A stretch of 64,000 bases of DNA from assembly GCF_026626665.1 (NCBI RefSeq), contig NZ_JAPNKE010000002.1, positions 5,557,168 through 5,621,167 on the forward strand. The letters run 5' to 3'. Position numbers and translations under genes: made by a program. Shown piece after piece: positions 62,318 to 64,000 of the stretch (its first letter is position 1; every line of letters starts with the position of its first letter). This DNA comes from Nannocystis pusilla. Lineage in GTDB: Bacteria; Myxococcota_A; Polyangia; Nannocystales; Nannocystaceae. The notes under the pieces were generated by a model. The model was not told where the DNA came from and ran no database searches. It was given only the letters and a program-made list of their open reading frames with translations.

Positions 62318-63547
62318 ATGCTCGACACGACCCACCTCCTCACCCCCGCGATGTTCGCCGACCCCTACCCGATCTACGCCCGCCTGCGCGAGCAAGCCCC
62401 GGTGCTGCAGGTGCCGCAGATCGGCATGTGGCTGGTGACGCGCTACGACGACGTCCACCAGATCCTCAAGGCCCCGGACGTCTTCTCCTCCTCGCGCACG
62501 CCGGCGCTCGACCAGCTGCGGGACCCCCGGCTCACCGAGGGCGTGGAGATGCTGGCCACCAGCTCGCTCGTCGCCCTCGACCCGCCCGACCACACGCGGC
62601 TGCGGCGGCTCGTCAACGTCGCCTTCACCCCGCGGGCGATCACCCGCCTCGAGGCCCGGGTCCGCGAGCTCTCGTGCGAGCTCGTCGACGCCATCGCCCG
62701 CAAGGACAGCTTCGACCTCATGGAGGACCTCGCGGTCCCTCTGCCGGTGATCGTGATCTCCGAGCTGCTCGGCGTCGACCCGGCGCGGCGGGCCCAGTTC
62801 AAGCGCTGGTCGGACGACCTGATCCTCGGCTCACGCCTCGACGGCCACCTCGACGACGCGGAGATCGATCGCATCATCGCCAGCCGGCGGGAGTTCGTCA
62901 GGTTCTTCCACGAGATGATCGAACACCGCCGGCGCGAGCCCGGCGACGACCTGCTGAGCGACCTGGTGCGCGCCGAGACCGAGCGCGACGCCCTGAGCCC
63001 CGAGGAGGTGCTGACGATGGCGCTGCTGCTGATGGTCGCCGGCAACGAGACCACCACCAACCTGATCGGCAACGGCGTCGTCGCCCTGCTCGATCACCCC
63101 GACGTCCTGCCGCGCCTGCGCGCCGATCCGTCGCGCATCCCCGCCTTCCTCGAGGAGGTGCTGCGCTGGCGCTCACCGGTCGTCATGCTCGTGCGCACGA
63201 CCCGGCGAGCCGTCACCGTCGGCGGCGTCGACCTGCCGAAGGACGCCGTCCTCGGCGTCCTCGTCGACTCGGCCAACCACGACGAGACGCACTTCCCCGA
63301 GCCGGGGCGCTTCGACATCGAGCGCCAGCCGGCCCACCTCTCGTTCGGCTACGGCATCCACTTCTGCGTCGGCGCGCCGCTGTCGCGGCTCGAGGGCCGG
63401 ATCGCCTTCGAGGAGCTGCTCGCGCGCGTCCCCGAGTTCTCGCGCGAGCCCGGGCCGCTCGAGTGGACGCCGAGCTTCAACCTGCGCGGGCTCAAGCGGC
63501 TCCCGCTGCGCCGGGGGCCGTCGCTCAGCGCGCCAGCGACACCTTGA
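62318..63547 (+). CDS. Cytochrome P450
   Basis: 409 residues, soluble bacterial class. I-helix AGNETTTN (acid-alcohol pair replaced by Glu-Thr-Thr), ExxR motif EEVLRW, and heme loop FGYGIHFCVGAPLSRLE with Cys 350 as heme ligand. ATG 62318 gives MLDTTHLLTPAMFADPYPIYARLRE, the usual P450 start. Substrate unknown; redox partners are not in the window. Likely controlled by the divergent TetR. The last 23 bases overlap the 3' end of the convergent gene. Confidence 0.93.
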   Translation: MLDTTHLLTPAMFADPYPIYARLREQAPVLQVPQIGMWLVTRYDDVHQILKAPDVFSSSRTPALDQLRDPRLTEGVEMLATSSLVALDPPDHTRLRRLVNVAFTPRAITRLEARVRELSCELVDAIARKDSFDLMEDLAVPLPVIVISELLGVDPARRAQFKRWSDDLILGSRLDGHLDDAEIDRIIASRREFVRFFHEMIEHRRREPGDDLLSDLVRAETERDALSPEEVLTMALLLMVAGNETTTNLIGNGVVALLDHPDVLPRLRADPSRIPAFLEEVLRWRSPVVMLVRTTRRAVTVGGVDLPKDAVLGVLVDSANHDETHFPEPGRFDIERQPAHLSFGYGIHFCVGAPLSRLEGRIAFEELLARVPEFSREPGPLEWTPSFNLRGLKRLPLRRGPSLSAPATP

Positions 63548-64000
63548 AGTACGGCATGATCGCCTTCCAGTCCTGCTGGATGGCCCGCGTGTCGCCGTAC
63601 GGGTACTCCGTGCGGGCGATGTAGAGCACGTCGCCGTACGGGAACATGAACTGCTGGATCTCGCGGGTCGCGTTGCCGCTCTCGTCGACCACCTGCAGCT
63701 TGGCGAAGATGCCGGTCTTGTCGAAGTAGCCGTCGTTGAACGACAGGTCCTCGATGCTGAGGCCGGCCTGCTGGTACTGGTTGCGGTAGTACGCGACCGC
63801 GCGCTCGTCGACGGGGCGCTCCTTGGGCGCCAGATAGAAGGTCAGCGCGATCGCCTCGCTGTCGGACGACGCGCTGGCGCCGAGGTCCTCGTCGAAGCTG
63901 GTCACGCCGCCCGACGAGCAGGACGCGACGGTCACCCACTCCGGGTTGCTCTCGAGCTCGCCCTTCGTGTGGCCGGTCTCCTCGCAGTTCTTGAACACGT
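63525..64000 (-). CDS. Hypothetical protein, 5' end outside window
   Basis: At least 157 residues, entering from the right edge. The visible part is acidic, with Cys in FKNCEETG and ASCSSGG near the edge and beta-type sequence later (AIALTFYLAPKERPVDE, QQFMFPYGDVLYIARTEYPYGD). No signal or membrane segment is visible; no family recognised. Convergent with and overlapping the P450 gene. Confidence 0.65.
   Translation of the reverse strand, partial: VFKNCEETGHTKGELESNPEWVTVASCSSGGVTSFDEDLGASASSDSEAIALTFYLAPKERPVDERAVAYYRNQYQQAGLSIEDLSFNDGYFDKTGIFAKLQVVDESGNATREIQQFMFPYGDVLYIARTEYPYGDTRAIQQDWKAIMPYFKVSLAR

Overview
The window is very GC-rich bacterial DNA that I place in the Myxococcota, most likely a Nannocystis-like lineage. 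The signs are a Pkn-type Ser/Thr kinase, many cell-surface lipoproteins with Thr/Gly/Ser-rich spacers, Cys-rich surface proteins, a C-terminal sorting signal of the MYXO-CTERM kind on an S46 peptidase, and large TPR proteins. The lineage is inferred from gene content. I saw no rRNA, tRNA or CRISPR array.

Layout. 1-6.7 kb: a kinase fragment, a lipoprotein redoxin with an in-frame TGA that reads as selenocysteine followed by a hairpin of bacterial SECIS type, a PAS histidine kinase, and two secreted beta-propeller-like or lipoprotein genes. 7.5-10.9 kb: a tungsten/molybdenum aldehyde:ferredoxin oxidoreductase with a MoaD/ThiS-like carrier and ApaG. 11-26.8 kb: a small unknown protein, an alpha/beta hydrolase, a giant TPR protein of about 2,590 residues, a NACHT-like ATPase with a degenerate P-loop, and an S46 dipeptidyl peptidase, separated by minisatellite arrays. 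26.8-34.3 kb: a DUF962/Mpo1 protein, an AMMECR1 protein, adk-pssA, a Cys-rich lipoprotein and a coiled-coil pair. 34.6-41.9 kb: the 2-oxoglutarate dehydrogenase operon sucA-sucB-lpdA and an unknown gene. 42-49.9 kb: a LeuA-like metallolyase, a TPR/degenerate-zincin protein, an FMN split-barrel protein, a compact ZnuA-like protein, a fused 2-oxoacid:acceptor oxidoreductase and a Cys-rich lipoprotein. 50-64 kb: TPR membrane protein, ychF, an outer-membrane candidate, MauE, glutaryl-CoA dehydrogenase, sspB, tcdA, two ArsA/Get3-like ATPases flanking a biotinyl protein, map, and a divergent TetR/cytochrome P450 pair with two operators.

The most unusual feature is a family of 14-bp-period palindromic units (consensus CATGTCCnnnnGGA, so two neighbours form CATGTCCnnnnGGACATG). 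I count roughly 75 units by eye. They sit alone or in tandem runs of 2-6, often directly against stop codons and in convergent intergenic gaps, but also inside coding sequences (sucA, sucB linker, S46 peptidase, giant TPR protein, NACHT protein, ArsA-like ATPase) and over the lpdA start codon.

Caution: at least ten otherwise intact conserved genes each carry a one- or two-base frame break, usually in a homopolymer or CG run. This looks like residual sequencing error rather than gene decay. Those genes are annotated as one CDS across the break. The selenocysteine TGA is different: the frame is continuous on both sides.
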